A stretch of DNA of 64,000 bases from Sinomonas atrocyanea (GTDB lineage Bacteria; Actinomycetota; Actinomycetes; Actinomycetales; Micrococcaceae). Below the pieces are notes generated by a model. That model ran no database searches and was not told where the DNA came from. It saw nothing but the letters and a program-made list of their open reading frames with translations. The position numbers were made by a program, and so were the translations under genes. Of the stretch, positions 42,408 through 52,428 are shown piece after piece. The stretch spans positions 495,556 through 559,555 of the forward strand of contig NZ_JAUSRH010000003.1 in assembly GCF_030811715.1 (NCBI RefSeq), read 5' to 3'. Within the stretch, counting starts at the first letter, position 1; each line of letters starts with the position of its first letter.

Positions 42408-43197
42408 TGACGAGCTTGGCAAGCAGGTTCACGAGAGCGATGACGCCGAGGATCACGATCACCGTCCGCAGGACCGCGGGCTTCAGGCGCCGGCCGATGC
42501 CCGCGCCGAGGAACCCGCCGAGCGTCGACCCGACCGCGATCAGCAGGACCACGATCCAGTTGATGCGGTCGAACGCGAACAGCAGGTAGGCCACGGCGGC
42601 GACGAGGTTCACCACGAGGCTCAGGACGACCTTGATCGCATTGGACTGCTGGAGGGTGCCGTGGAAGAAGATGCCCAGCACGCCCATGAGCAGCACGCCC
42701 TGGGCCGCCGTGAAGTAGCCCCCGTAGACGCCGATGAGGAACACCAGCAGGTAGAGGATGAACGGGACCTTCTGCAGGTCCGCCTGCTCAGGGGTGATGT
42801 GCTCGAGCGCCTGGCGCGACTTGGCCCACGCCGACAGCCGCGGCTGGAAGATGACGAGCAGGATCGCGACGACGATCAGCACCGGGGCGACGAACCCGAA
42901 CACGCTCTCGGGCAGGTGCAGGAGCAGGAACGCGCCGAGCAGGCCGCCCACGAGCGAGACCGGCAGGAGCTTGAGGAGGGTGCGCTTGGCGCTCACGGCC
43001 TCCCGCCGGTACCCGTAGGCACCTGAGAAGCCCCCGGCTACCAGGCCCATCGCGTTCGAGATGATCGAGTTGACGGGGCTGTAGCCGAGGGCCACGAGGA
43101 CCGGGAACGTCACGAGCGAGCCGGAGCCGACGATCGTGTTGATCGTGCCGGCCCACAGGCCCGCGAGGAAGATGAGGACGTCGCCCCAGAACCCCAT
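42400..43197 (-). CDS. TauE/SafE family membrane exporter
   Basis: A 265-residue integral membrane protein with about eight helices and the internal duplication of the TauE/SafE family, which exports sulfite, sulfoacetate or related organic anions. The first repeat holds GTINTIVGSGSLVTFPVLVALGYSP and the second YGGYFTAAQGVLLMGVLG. ATG 43197 overlaps the stop of the ABC ATPase gene (ATGA), and its own stop overlaps the methyltransferase start, so the three genes form a tight operon. The transported substrate is unknown. Confidence 0.9.
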   Translation of the reverse strand: MGFWGDVLIFLAGLWAGTINTIVGSGSLVTFPVLVALGYSPVNSIISNAMGLVAGGFSGAYGYRREAVSAKRTLLKLLPVSLVGGLLGAFLLLHLPESVFGFVAPVLIVVAILLVIFQPRLSAWAKSRQALEHITPEQADLQKVPFILYLLVFLIGVYGGYFTAAQGVLLMGVLGIFFHGTLQQSNAIKVVLSLVVNLVAAVAYLLFAFDRINWIVVLLIAVGSTLGGFLGAGIGRRLKPAVLRTVIVILGVIALVNLLAKLVNA

Positions 43198-44036
43198 CAC
43201 GCGCCCGGCGCGGCGGCGGTGCCGTCGGACATCAGGCCCTCGGTGGCCGCGGCGTCCTTGGCCGTCGCCGTGTAGCGGCCGTCCGCGGCGCGCACGTCCA
43301 GCGGCAGCCCGAAGGTCGCGCTGAGGTTCTCCTCGGTGAGCGTCGAGGCGATCGGGCCGGCGGCCACCACCGCGCCGTCGCGCAGCAGGAGCGCGTGGGT
43401 GAAGCCCGGCGGCACCTCCTCGAGGTGGTGCGTGACGAGGACGACGACGGGCGCGGCGTCGTCCTGCGCGAGGTCCGAGAGCTTGTACACGAGCTCCTCG
43501 CGGCCGCCGAGGTCGAGGCCCGCTCCGGGCTCGTCGAGCAGCAGCAGCTCGGGGTCCGTCATCAGGGCGCGGGCGATCTGCACGCGCTTGCGCTCGCCCT
43601 CCGACAGCGAGGCGAAGACCCGCCCGAGCAGCGGGCCCATGCCCCACTCGTTGAGGAGGCGGAAGGCGCGGCGCTCGTCGTCCTTCTCGTACCGCTCGAG
43701 CCACCGCCCGGTGACGCCGTACGCGGCGGTCACCACGACGTTGAGGACCTTCTCGCCCTCGGGGATCTGGTTGGCCAGGGCGGCGGAGGACAGGCCGATG
43801 CGCGGGCGCAGCTCGAAGACGTCGACCTTGCCCATCGTCTCGTCGAGGATGTCGACGCGGCCGCTCGTCGGGTGCAGGCGCGCTGCGGCCAGCGAGAGGA
43901 GAGTGGTCTTGCCGGCGCCGTTCGGGCCCAGGACGACCCAGCGCTCCCCCTCGTTCACCTGCCAGTCGATGCCGTCCAGCAGCTTCTTCGTCCCGCGGAC
44001 GACGCTGACCCCAGACAGCTGGAGAACATTGCTCAT
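43197..44036 (-). CDS. ABC transporter ATP-binding protein (YlmA/ModF-like)
   Basis: A 279-residue single-domain ABC ATPase. Walker A GPNGAGKTTLL (about 38-48), signature SLSEGERKRVQIARAL, Walker B LLLLDEPGAGLDLGG, and switch VLVTHHLEEVPPGFTHALLL are all present. No permease gene is adjacent except the TauE-type protein, which belongs to a different class, so its partner is unknown; the branch includes soluble ATPases of unknown role. ATG 44036 is used because GTG 44048 falls within the TAGTGT hexamer that ends 8 nt before the ATG. It starts the ABC-TauE-methyltransferase operon, divergent from serB. Confidence 0.9.
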   Translation of the reverse strand: MSNVLQLSGVSVVRGTKKLLDGIDWQVNEGERWVVLGPNGAGKTTLLSLAAARLHPTSGRVDILDETMGKVDVFELRPRIGLSSAALANQIPEGEKVLNVVVTAAYGVTGRWLERYEKDDERRAFRLLNEWGMGPLLGRVFASLSEGERKRVQIARALMTDPELLLLDEPGAGLDLGGREELVYKLSDLAQDDAAPVVVLVTHHLEEVPPGFTHALLLRDGAVVAAGPIASTLTEENLSATFGLPLDVRAADGRYTATAKDAAATEGLMSDGTAAAPGA

Positions 44037-44044
44037 GGCCTCTG

Positions 44045-44117
44045 ACACTAGTCCAGATACTTCGCCGTCGGCGAACTGCCCCCACGCGGCCCGGGCTGCG
44101 GCGCCGCTCGGTAGAAT
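44045..44117. promoter_or_regulatory. Divergent leaderless promoters, ABC ATPase and serB
   Basis: TAGTGT on the minus strand (44050-44045) ends 8 nt before ATG 44036, and TAGAAT on the plus strand (44112-44117) ends 8 nt before ATG 44126. Neither start has a Shine-Dalgarno sequence. Confidence 0.5.
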
Positions 44118-44125
44118 CAGGGCTT

Positions 44126-45007
44126 ATGCCAGCACACTTCGCCGCAGTCCTCCATGCCGTCACGCTCACCGACGACGACGCGGCCGCTGCCGCCCGCGCC
44201 CTCGAGGGAGCGGGGGCCGCCGTAGGGCCGTTCGAGCGCCCGGCGGGCGCGGACGGCCCCTACGCGGTGCTCACCGCGGACGTGAAGCTCGACGCCGGCC
44301 ACGCGGCCGCCGCGCGGGGCGCCCTCGCGGGCCTCGGCATCGGCGCGGCGCTCGTCCCGGTCGGGCTGCGGGAGGCCGAGCGGAAGCTGCTCATCATGGA
44401 CGTCGACTCGACGCTCATCCAGCAGGAGGTCATCGAGCTCCTCGCCGACTACGCGGGCAAGCGCGAAGAGGTCACCGCAGTGACCGAGGCCGCCATGCGC
44501 GGCGAGCTCGACTTCGCGCAGAGCCTGCACGCACGCGTCGCGACCCTCGCGAACCTCCCGGAAGACGTCATCGCGAAGGTTCGGGACGCCGTCGTGCTCT
44601 CCCTCGGTGCCGAGGAGCTGATCGAGGCGTTCCACGCCGGCGGCCACATCGTGTGCGTGGTCTCGGGCGGGTTCGAGCAGATCCTCACCCCGCTCGCCGA
44701 GCGCCTGGGGCTGGACCACTGGCGCGCCAACGAGCTCGAGGTGGCCGACGGGAAGCTCACGGGCCGGGTGCTCGGCGAGGTGGTGGACCGTGCGGTGAAG
44801 GAGCGGATGCTGCGCGAGTGGGCCGGCCAGCACGGGATCCCGCTCGAGCACTGCATCGCGGTGGGCGACGGGGCGAACGACCTGGACATGCTCGGGGCCG
44901 CCGGCCTCGGGGTGGCGTTCAACGCCAAGCCGAAGGTCCGCGCGGAGGCCGACGCCGCCGTCGACCTTCCCTACCTTGACGTGGTGCGCCACCTGGCGGG
45001 GGTGTGA
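44126..45007 (+). CDS. serB: Phosphoserine phosphatase SerB
   Basis: Last step of serine biosynthesis. A 293-residue HAD enzyme with the nucleophile motif LIMDVDSTLIQQEVIELLA (about 89-107), motif II VVSGGFEQIL, and motif IV GDGANDLDMLGAAGLGVAFNAKP. The first 80 residues form an ACT-like regulatory domain in its N-terminal position, shorter than the double ACT of mycobacterial SerB2. The start has no ribosome binding site and follows TAGAAT by 8 nt. A 22-bp repeat array begins three bases after its stop codon. Confidence 0.95.
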   Translation: MPAHFAAVLHAVTLTDDDAAAAARALEGAGAAVGPFERPAGADGPYAVLTADVKLDAGHAAAARGALAGLGIGAALVPVGLREAERKLLIMDVDSTLIQQEVIELLADYAGKREEVTAVTEAAMRGELDFAQSLHARVATLANLPEDVIAKVRDAVVLSLGAEELIEAFHAGGHIVCVVSGGFEQILTPLAERLGLDHWRANELEVADGKLTGRVLGEVVDRAVKERMLREWAGQHGIPLEHCIAVGDGANDLDMLGAAGLGVAFNAKPKVRAEADAAVDLPYLDVVRHLAGV

Positions 45008-45009
45008 GC

Positions 45010-45115
45010 GACTCCTCAACGCGACGGAGCTGACTCCTCAACACGACGGACGTGGCTCCTCAACGCGACGGACGTGACTCCTCACGTTGAGGAGCCACGT
45101 CCGCGTGGTTGAGGG
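45010..45115. repeat. 22-bp repeat array C with terminal inversion
   Basis: Three full units with the core CTCCTCAAC (45010, 45032, 45054) and a fourth truncated unit (45076-45084) that meets an inverted copy (from 45085: CGTTGAGGAGCC, then ACGTCCGCG, then TGGTTGAGG). The result is a near-perfect palindrome centred at about 45084. It fills the gap between the convergent serB and SDR genes and probably also works as a terminator. Confidence 0.9.
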
Positions 45116-45135
45116 GGCAGGTGCCCCCAGAGTGG

Positions 45136-45879
45136 TCAGGCCTGGAAGTGCCCGGCGCCGCCCACGTACTCGGTGTGGCCCGTCGGGACGTCCGCGGTGA
45201 CCATCTTGGCGACCTCGGCCCCGAACTCCTCGACGGAGTACAGCTTCCCGGCGGCCTCGCGGCGGGACTCGATCGCCCCGGGGGCCGCGCGCTCGAGGAG
45301 CGTGGCCGTGATGGTGCCCTCGATCATGTCCCCCGAGACGACCACGAACGTGATCCCCTTCTCCTCGAGCCACGGCACGAGCTCGCGCAGCGCGGTCTCG
45401 CCGGCCCGCTTGGAACGCGCCACGGGCTCGTAGGCGTCCATGGTCTGGACGGAGTCGATGAAGTGGGCCTGGTGGCTCGTGACGAACACGACGCGCGAGC
45501 CCGGCTTCATGCGCTCGGCGGCGGCCTTGAGCATCGACACCTGGGCGTCGCGGTTGAGCCGGAGCGCGTAGTCCTCGCCGAGGCCGGACTCCATGCCCCC
45601 GGAGGCGTTGAGGACCAGGATGTCGAGGGAGCCGAAGGCGTCCACCGCGGCCTGGGCCAGGGCGTCGACGTCCGCCTCGTTGGTGAGGTCGCCGCCGACG
45701 GCGATCGCGCGGCCGCCCGCGGCCTCGATCTCGGCCACGACCTTGTTGGCGCGGGGCGCCTTCTGCCGGTAGTTGACGACGACGGCAGCGCCCTCGCCCG
45801 CGAGGACCTTGGCCGTGGCGGCCCCGATCCCCCGCGACGACCCCGTGACGATCGCCGTCTTGCTGTCCAGGACTCCCAT
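45136..45879 (-). CDS. SDR-family oxidoreductase
   Basis: A 247-residue short-chain dehydrogenase. The cofactor motif is TGSSRGIGAATA (about 13-24), the NNAG equivalent is LNASGGMESG and the catalytic Ser is in VTSHQAHFID. The usual YxxxK spacing is not kept: the candidate is YEPVARSK with seven positions from Tyr to Lys, so the active-site geometry may be altered. The C-terminus GHTEYVGGAGHFQA is unlike FabG. Substrate unknown. ATG 45879 has AAGGGGA upstream. A fabG gene is upstream on the same strand but separated by a terminator. Confidence 0.86.
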   Translation of the reverse strand: MGVLDSKTAIVTGSSRGIGAATAKVLAGEGAAVVVNYRQKAPRANKVVAEIEAAGGRAIAVGGDLTNEADVDALAQAAVDAFGSLDILVLNASGGMESGLGEDYALRLNRDAQVSMLKAAAERMKPGSRVVFVTSHQAHFIDSVQTMDAYEPVARSKRAGETALRELVPWLEEKGITFVVVSGDMIEGTITATLLERAAPGAIESRREAAGKLYSVEEFGAEVAKMVTADVPTGHTEYVGGAGHFQA

Positions 45880-45967
45880 GCGTGCTCCCCTTCGTCTGCT
45901 CCGGCCACTTTGTGTGACCTCGCCAAGTTTTCGGTGACTGCGCACCATCATGCCAGCCCAGAAGCGG

Positions 45968-46003
45968 CCGGGCCGTTGTCGGAATCCTCCAACAACGGCC
46001 CGG
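45968..46003 (-). terminator. Terminator after fabG
   Basis: CCGGGCCGTTGT (45968-45979) and its exact reverse complement (45992-46003) make a 12-bp stem 32 nt after the fabG stop. Confidence 0.75.
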
Positions 46004-46034
46004 GCCCGCGCGACGCGTGCGGCGAGAAGGGGGC

Positions 46035-47382
<1,348 letters not shown>

Positions 47383-47386
<4 letters not shown>

Positions 47387-47637
47387 GCCTGTTCAGCCTC
47401 CTGCCGGGCGACTCCGACCTCCCCCAGACGCCGGTCTGCTCCCGCAAGGGATGCCGGGCCCCCGCCCTGTGGCGCCTGCTCTGGAACAACCCCAAGATCC
47501 ACACGCCCGAGCGCCGCAAGACCTGGTTGGCCTGCGCCGAGCACCGCGACTGGCTCGAGGACTACCTGCGCACGCGCCTGCTGTGGCGCGAGACCCTGCC
47601 GCTGACGGAAGCATCTTCCCCATGTACCGATTCCTGA
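47383..47637 (+). CDS. Small zinc-finger-like protein
   Basis: An 84-residue protein conserved in Micrococcaceae. It has CSRKGC and CAEH, a likely four-ligand zinc site, around the segment WRLLWNNPKIHTPERRKTWL. It overlaps both neighbours: the ATG shares ATGA with the DUF3099 stop, and its end overlaps the SURF1 start by 16 nt. The position just before SURF1 hints at a role near cytochrome oxidase assembly, but this is only context. Some databases label relatives as acetone carboxylase, which the sequence does not support. Confidence 0.8.
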
Positions 47638-48509
47638 TCTCCCGGCGATGGCTCACCTACCTCGGGCTCGCCATCGTGTTCGCGATCGCCTGCGTGCTCC
47701 TGAGCCGCTGGCAGATGGCGCGCCTCGACGAGGCCAAGGCCAACGTGGACCTCGTCACCCGGAACTACGACGCGCCGCCCGTCCCGTTCACCCAGGCCGC
47801 CACCGATTTCGCCTCCCTGCCCCCGGACAGCGAATGGAAGCAGGTCGCGCTCCACGGCTCGTACGACACGGCCCAGACCCGGGTGGTGCGGAACCGGCCC
47901 AACTCGGGCCAGCCCGGCTACGAGGTGGTGGTGCCGTTCCGGACCGACTCCGGCCAGACAGTGATCGTGGACCGCGGCTGGCTGCCCATCGGCAACAAGG
48001 AGGCCGGGCGGCCGGACTCCATCCCGGCGCCCCCCTCAGGCGAGGCGACCGTCGTCGTGCGGCTGCGCCCGAGCGAGCCCGCACTGGACCGCGGCGCGCC
48101 GGACGGCCAGCTCGCCTCGATCGACCTGCCCGCCTACGCCCAGCAGCTCCCCTACCCCGTGCTCACCGGCGCGTACGGCCTGCTCGCGAGCGAGAATCCC
48201 GCCCCGGCCCAGCCGGCCCCCGCCTCGCTGCCCAAGCCGGCGCCGGACGAGGGCATGCACCTCTCCTACGCGCTCCAGTGGCTCGCGTTCGCGGTCCTCA
48301 TGTTCATCGGCTTCGGCTACGCGGCGCGCCAGCAGGCCCGCAACGACGCGATCGACGCGGCGGCCGAGGCCGCGGAGGCCGAGGACGCCTCCGCCGCAGA
48401 GGTCGCCGAGGCGGCCGCGCGCGCCGCACGCTTCGCACCCCGCAGGAAGCGCCGGCCCACGGCCGAGGACGAAGAGGACGCGATCCTCGACGCGCAGGGC
48501 TTCCACTGA
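47622..48509 (+). CDS. SURF1 family cytochrome c oxidase assembly protein
   Basis: A 295-residue membrane protein. An N-terminal helix (about 10-30) and a C-terminal helix (about 210-235, WLAFAVLMFIGFGYAA) frame an extracytoplasmic domain with the family motifs RPNSGQPGYEVVVPF and VIVDRGWLP. SURF1 helps insert haem a into cytochrome aa3 oxidase. The C-terminal 55 residues form a charged Ala/Glu-rich cytoplasmic tail. ATG 47622 lies within the end of the previous gene, and its stop overlaps the next start (TGATG), so the four genes from DUF3099 on are one operon. Confidence 0.93.
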   Translation: MYRFLISRRWLTYLGLAIVFAIACVLLSRWQMARLDEAKANVDLVTRNYDAPPVPFTQAATDFASLPPDSEWKQVALHGSYDTAQTRVVRNRPNSGQPGYEVVVPFRTDSGQTVIVDRGWLPIGNKEAGRPDSIPAPPSGEATVVVRLRPSEPALDRGAPDGQLASIDLPAYAQQLPYPVLTGAYGLLASENPAPAQPAPASLPKPAPDEGMHLSYALQWLAFAVLMFIGFGYAARQQARNDAIDAAAEAAEAEDASAAEVAEAAARAARFAPRRKRRPTAEDEEDAILDAQGFH

Positions 48510-48997
48510 TGCCGCACGAGGCCGCGGCCGGCGACCGGGACGCCGTCGCCCGCGTCCGCGCGGCACTGGCCGCCGCGGGCCTGCCGGACACCGTGCGGAC
48601 GTTCGACGACGAGGTCCCGACCGCGGCCGCAGCGGCCGGGGTGCTCGGCTGCGAGCTCGGGGCGATCGCCAACAGCCTCGTGTTCGAGCTCGACGGCGGC
48701 CCGCTGCTGATCCTCGCGAGCGGGGCCGGACGCGTCGACACCCGGCTCGTCGCCGAGCGGATCGGTTCGGGGAGGATCCGCCGTGCCTCGCCGGACTTCG
48801 TCCTGGCGCACACCGGCCAGCGCGTCGGCGGCGTGGCGCCCGTGGGCCATCCGGAGCCGCTGCGCACGCTCCTCGACACGCACCTCGCCGCGTATCCGAC
48901 GCTGTGGGCCGGCGCCGGAGACCACCGCTCGATGCTGTCGATCTCCTACGAGGACCTCGCGCGGGTCACCGGGGCCCAGGCCCTCGAGGTGCGGTAG
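48509..48997 (+). CDS. YbaK/EbsC-type aminoacyl-tRNA deacylase
   Basis: A 162-residue protein of the YbaK/ProX family that hydrolyses mischarged tRNAs. The core has GCELGAIANSLVFELDGGPLLIL, with the catalytic-type lysine of ProRS-editing relatives replaced, and THLAAYPTLWAGAGDHRSMLSISYEDL. GVAPVGHPEP is the conserved GxxPxG loop. The substrate tRNA is not known. ATG 48509 overlaps the SURF1 stop. The gene is convergent with the ABC-F gene. Confidence 0.9.
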   Translation: MPHEAAAGDRDAVARVRAALAAAGLPDTVRTFDDEVPTAAAAAGVLGCELGAIANSLVFELDGGPLLILASGAGRVDTRLVAERIGSGRIRRASPDFVLAHTGQRVGGVAPVGHPEPLRTLLDTHLAAYPTLWAGAGDHRSMLSISYEDLARVTGAQALEVR

Positions 48998-49030
48998 CGC
49001 GGGTTTCGGCTCCGCTCAACCACCGCGGGC

Positions 49031-50632
49031 TCAGGCGAGGGTGATGAGGTCCAGGTAGTCCGCGCTCCACAGGTCCTCGACGCCGTCCGGCAGGAGGACC
49101 ACGCGCTCCGGGTTGAGCGCCTCGACGGCGCCCTCGTCGTGGCTGACCATGACCACGGCGCCCTTGTACGTCTTCAGCGCGCCGAGGATCTCGCGCCGGC
49201 TCGCCGGGTCGAGGTTGTTGGTCGGCTCGTCGAGGAGCAGCACGTTCGCGCTCGAGGCCACGATCGTGGCCAGCGCGAGGCGGGTCTTCTCACCGCCGGA
49301 GAGGACCCCGGCGGGCTTGTCGACATCGTCCCCCGTGAACAGGAACGAGCCGAGGATCCCGCGCACGTCGGCGTCGCCGAGGCGGTCCGGCGCGGCGCGG
49401 CGCATGTTCTCCAGGACCGTGCGGTCGTGGTCGAGCGTCTCGTGCTCCTGCGCGTAGTAGCCCACCTTGAGCCCGTGCCCACCCCGGACCTCACCGGTGT
49501 CCGGGGTGTCGACGCCTGCGAGCATGCGCAGGAGCGTGGTCTTGCCCGCACCGTTCAGTCCGAGGATGACGACGCGGGAGCCGCGGTCCACGGCGAGGTC
49601 GACGTCGGTGAAGATCTCCAGCGAGCCGTAGGACTTGGACAGTCCTTCCGCGGTGAGCGGCGTCTTGCCGCACGGGGCGGGCTCGGGGAAGCGCAGCGCG
49701 GCCACGCGGTCCGCCACCCGCTCCTCGGCGACGCCGGCCAGGAGCCGCTCGGCCCGCTTGGCCATGTTCTGCGCGGCGACGGCCTTGGTGGCCTTGGCGC
49801 GCATCTTGTTGGCCTGGTCGAGGAGCACCTGGGCCTTCTTCTCCGCGTTGGCGCGCTCGCGCCGGCGGGCGCGCTCATCGGTCTCGCGCTGGGCGAGGTA
49901 GCGCTTCCAGCCCATGTTGTAGATGTCGATCACCGCGCGGTTCGCGTCGAGGTGGAACACCTTGTTCACCGTCGCCTCGAGCAGCTCGACGTCGTGGGAG
50001 ATCACGATGAGGCCGCCCTGGTGGGCCTTGAGGAAGTCCCGCAGCCAGGCGATCGAGTCGGCGTCGAGGTGGTTCGTGGGCTCGTCGAGGAGCAGGGTGT
50101 CAGCGCCCGAGTAGAGGATGCGGGCGAGCTCGACGCGCCGGCGCTGGCCGCCCGAGAGCGTCCTGAGCGGCTGGTTGAGGATCCGGTCCGGCAGCGCGAG
50201 GTTCGCCGAGATGGCGGCCGCCTCCGCCTCCGCCGCGTAGCCCCCGCCCGCGAGGAACTCTGCTTCGAGCCGGTCGTACCGGGCCATCGCCTTGCGCTGG
50301 ACCTCCGCGTCGTCGCTCGCCATGTCTGCCTGGGCGGTGCGCAGCTTGCGCACGACGACGTCGAGCCCGCGCGCGGAGAGGATGCGGTCCCGCGCGAGCT
50401 GCTCCATGTCCGGTGTCCGGGGGTCCTGCGGGAGGTAGCCGATCTCGCCGGCCCGCGTCACCGTGCCGGCTGCGGGCAGCCCCTCCCCCGCGAGCACGCG
50501 GGTGAGCGTCGTCTTGCCCGCACCGTTGCGCCCGACCAGCCCGATCTTGTCCCCCTTGTCGATCCGGAAGCTCACCTCGTCCATGAGGAGGCGTGCGCCG
50601 GCGCGCAGTTCGAGATTGGAGACAGTGATCAC
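49031..50632 (-). CDS. ABC-F family ATPase (ribosome-associated)
   Basis: A 533-residue soluble protein with two ABC domains and no membrane part, so an ABC-F factor acting on ribosomes (translation regulation or antibiotic protection). Domain 1: GRNGAGKTTL, LSGGQRRRVELARIL, LLDEPTNHLD. The linker (about 245-310) is charged and helical, with the toxic-arm motif RETDERARRRERANAEKKAQ. Domain 2: GLNGAGKTTL, LSGGEKTRLALATIV, LLDEPTNNLD. GTG 50632 (VITVSNLEL) is the start. Which ABC-F subgroup it belongs to, and whether it gives antibiotic resistance, cannot be decided here. Confidence 0.92.
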   Translation of the reverse strand: MITVSNLELRAGARLLMDEVSFRIDKGDKIGLVGRNGAGKTTLTRVLAGEGLPAAGTVTRAGEIGYLPQDPRTPDMEQLARDRILSARGLDVVVRKLRTAQADMASDDAEVQRKAMARYDRLEAEFLAGGGYAAEAEAAAISANLALPDRILNQPLRTLSGGQRRRVELARILYSGADTLLLDEPTNHLDADSIAWLRDFLKAHQGGLIVISHDVELLEATVNKVFHLDANRAVIDIYNMGWKRYLAQRETDERARRRERANAEKKAQVLLDQANKMRAKATKAVAAQNMAKRAERLLAGVAEERVADRVAALRFPEPAPCGKTPLTAEGLSKSYGSLEIFTDVDLAVDRGSRVVILGLNGAGKTTLLRMLAGVDTPDTGEVRGGHGLKVGYYAQEHETLDHDRTVLENMRRAAPDRLGDADVRGILGSFLFTGDDVDKPAGVLSGGEKTRLALATIVASSANVLLLDEPTNNLDPASRREILGALKTYKGAVVMVSHDEGAVEALNPERVVLLPDGVEDLWSADYLDLITLA

Positions 50633-50674
50633 TTCGGCAGGGGCCTTTCGGGGGATGGGGCCCGGATCTGGGCC

Positions 50675-51613
50675 TCATCCCATGGTATCGGCCTTGGCGG
50701 ACTCCTCCTGACGCGCAGCGAGCCGCTCCCGCTGGGGCACGACGACGTACTTCGGATCGAGGGTGGAGGCGCGGCCGGCCTCGAAGACCCCGAAGCGCAG
50801 CAGCGCCGACCCAGCGGCCACGGCAAGGCCGCTCAGGGCGCTGACCGCCCGCGAGGACCGGCCGCCGAGGGCGAGTCCGACCGCCCCGCCCACGGTGAAC
50901 GCCTTCGACAGCCGCAGCAGGGTAGCCGCCCGGCCCTGGTGGAAGGTCTCCGCGGAGAGCTTGCCGCTGCGCTCCATCGCCAAGCTCATCGCGGTCTCGA
51001 CCGCCGCGCCGCCGATCGCCATCCTGCGCGCGGGCCCAGCCTCGGCCAGGGGCGAGAGGGCCGCACCGACACCGCCGGCCGAGGCGGCGGCCGACCCGGC
51101 GAACACGAACGGCATGACGGCGTGGGCGTCGTGCCAGGTGGGCACCGCGGTGTCGGAGACGAGCACCGCGGTGTAGGTCGCCACCGCCGAGCCGGTGATG
51201 CCCGCGCCGAGGCCCGCGGCCTTCCCCGCTCGCGGGAAGACGCCGAGGACGTTGGCCGCCGCGCTCGCGCCCGCGAGCGGCCCGTACGCGGAGAGGATCC
51301 ACGAGCCGACGCTCATGGGCGAGGTGGGCTTGGCGACCCGGAGCATGTTGACGAAGCGCTCCGGGCGTCCGAGGTCATGCACGAGCGCGACGACGGAGGC
51401 CGAGATCGCCGTGAGGGCGGTGAGCTTCGCTGCACGCTCGAGGCGGGGCCGATCCGTGTGCTGCGCACCCGCCGCCAGGATCGAGGACGCGCCCGCGAGC
51501 CCGCCCGCGAAGATGTAGCCGGCGATGTCCAGGGCCTCCCACGTGGGCTCCTTGAGGATGGGACGGCCGTAGTAGGAGGTGAATTCCTCCGTGCGTCGGC
51601 GCCGCGGGCTCAT
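50675..51613 (-). CDS. nrfD: NrfD/polysulfide reductase-type membrane subunit of formate dehydrogenase
   Basis: A 312-residue integral membrane protein with about eight hydrophobic helices. VHDLGRPERFVNMLRVAKPTSPMSVGSWILSAYG (by its ends) is the NrfD family signature, with the conserved HDLGRP and SPMS motifs. It anchors the iron-sulfur and molybdenum subunits to the membrane and passes electrons to quinone. ATG 51613 overlaps the stop of the iron-sulfur gene (ATGA), completing a three-gene operon with catalytic, electron-transfer and membrane parts. No haem-binding cytochrome b557-type subunit is present, as expected for the NrfD type. Confidence 0.92.
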   Translation of the reverse strand: MSPRRRRTEEFTSYYGRPILKEPTWEALDIAGYIFAGGLAGASSILAAGAQHTDRPRLERAAKLTALTAISASVVALVHDLGRPERFVNMLRVAKPTSPMSVGSWILSAYGPLAGASAAANVLGVFPRAGKAAGLGAGITGSAVATYTAVLVSDTAVPTWHDAHAVMPFVFAGSAAASAGGVGAALSPLAEAGPARRMAIGGAAVETAMSLAMERSGKLSAETFHQGRAATLLRLSKAFTVGGAVGLALGGRSSRAVSALSGLAVAAGSALLRFGVFEAGRASTLDPKYVVVPQRERLAARQEESAKADTMG

Positions 51614-52428
51614 CTGCGCCCTCCCCAGAACACGAGGGCGGCGCCGGCGAGGAGGCCCGCGGCCGCTCCGGCGGCGCGCTTCCACATGGCGGGGAGGTCC
51701 CGGGTGGTCACGATCGGGTCCGGCGGGAGTCCGTACGTCTCGGGCTCGTCGAGCAGGAGGAAGAACGCGCCGTCGCCGCCCACGCCGTTGTCGGGGTCGT
51801 GCCCGTAGAGCTGGGCGTTCTCCTCGCCGCGCTCGTGCAGCTCCGCGAGGCGGGCGTCGGCGCGTTCACGCAGTTCGTCCAGCTCTCCGTACTGGATGGA
51901 CTTGGTCGGGCAGGCCTTCGCGCACGCGGGCTCTTCGCCGACCTCGAGGCGGTCGTAGCACATGGTGCACTTGAAGACCCTGCCGTCGTCCTTGCGCTGG
52001 TCGATCACCCCGTAGGGGCATGCGGACACGCAGTAGCCGCAGCCGTTGCAGACATCCTGCTGGACGACGACGGTTCCGTGCTCGGTGCGGAACAGCGCGC
52101 CGGTGGGGCAGACGTCGAGGCACGCCGCGTGCGTGCAGTGCTTGCACACGTCGGAGGACATGAGCCACTTGACCCCGTCGTGGCCGCCGGGGTCAGTCGC
52201 CGGGACCTGCTTCTCGATGAAGGCGACGTGGCGCCATGTATTGGCGCCGAGGGCGGAGGTGTTGTCGAATGATTCGCCGGTCAGCTCGAGGCTGGAGTCG
52301 GCCGGGACGTGGTTCCATTCCTTGCACGCGACCTCGCACGCCTTGCAGCCGATGCACAGGCTCGTGTCGGTGAAGAAGCCCTTGCGGGGCACCCCCACGC
52401 CCGGCATCCCCAGTTGCGTCACGCTCAT
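51610..52428 (-). CDS. Formate dehydrogenase iron-sulfur subunit (FdhB/HybA type)
   Basis: A 272-residue electron-transfer subunit. Four [4Fe-4S] clusters are supported by CIGCKACEVACKEWNHV, CKHCTHAACLDVCPTG, CNGCGYCVSACPYGV and CTMCYDRLEVGEEPACAKACP. A single C-terminal membrane helix (WKRAAGAAAGLLAGAALVFWGG) anchors it. It moves electrons from the molybdenum subunit to the NrfD subunit. ATG 52428 overlaps the catalytic subunit stop as ATGA. Confidence 0.95.
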   Translation of the reverse strand: MSVTQLGMPGVGVPRKGFFTDTSLCIGCKACEVACKEWNHVPADSSLELTGESFDNTSALGANTWRHVAFIEKQVPATDPGGHDGVKWLMSSDVCKHCTHAACLDVCPTGALFRTEHGTVVVQQDVCNGCGYCVSACPYGVIDQRKDDGRVFKCTMCYDRLEVGEEPACAKACPTKSIQYGELDELRERADARLAELHERGEENAQLYGHDPDNGVGGDGAFFLLLDEPETYGLPPDPIVTTRDLPAMWKRAAGAAAGLLAGAALVFWGGRR

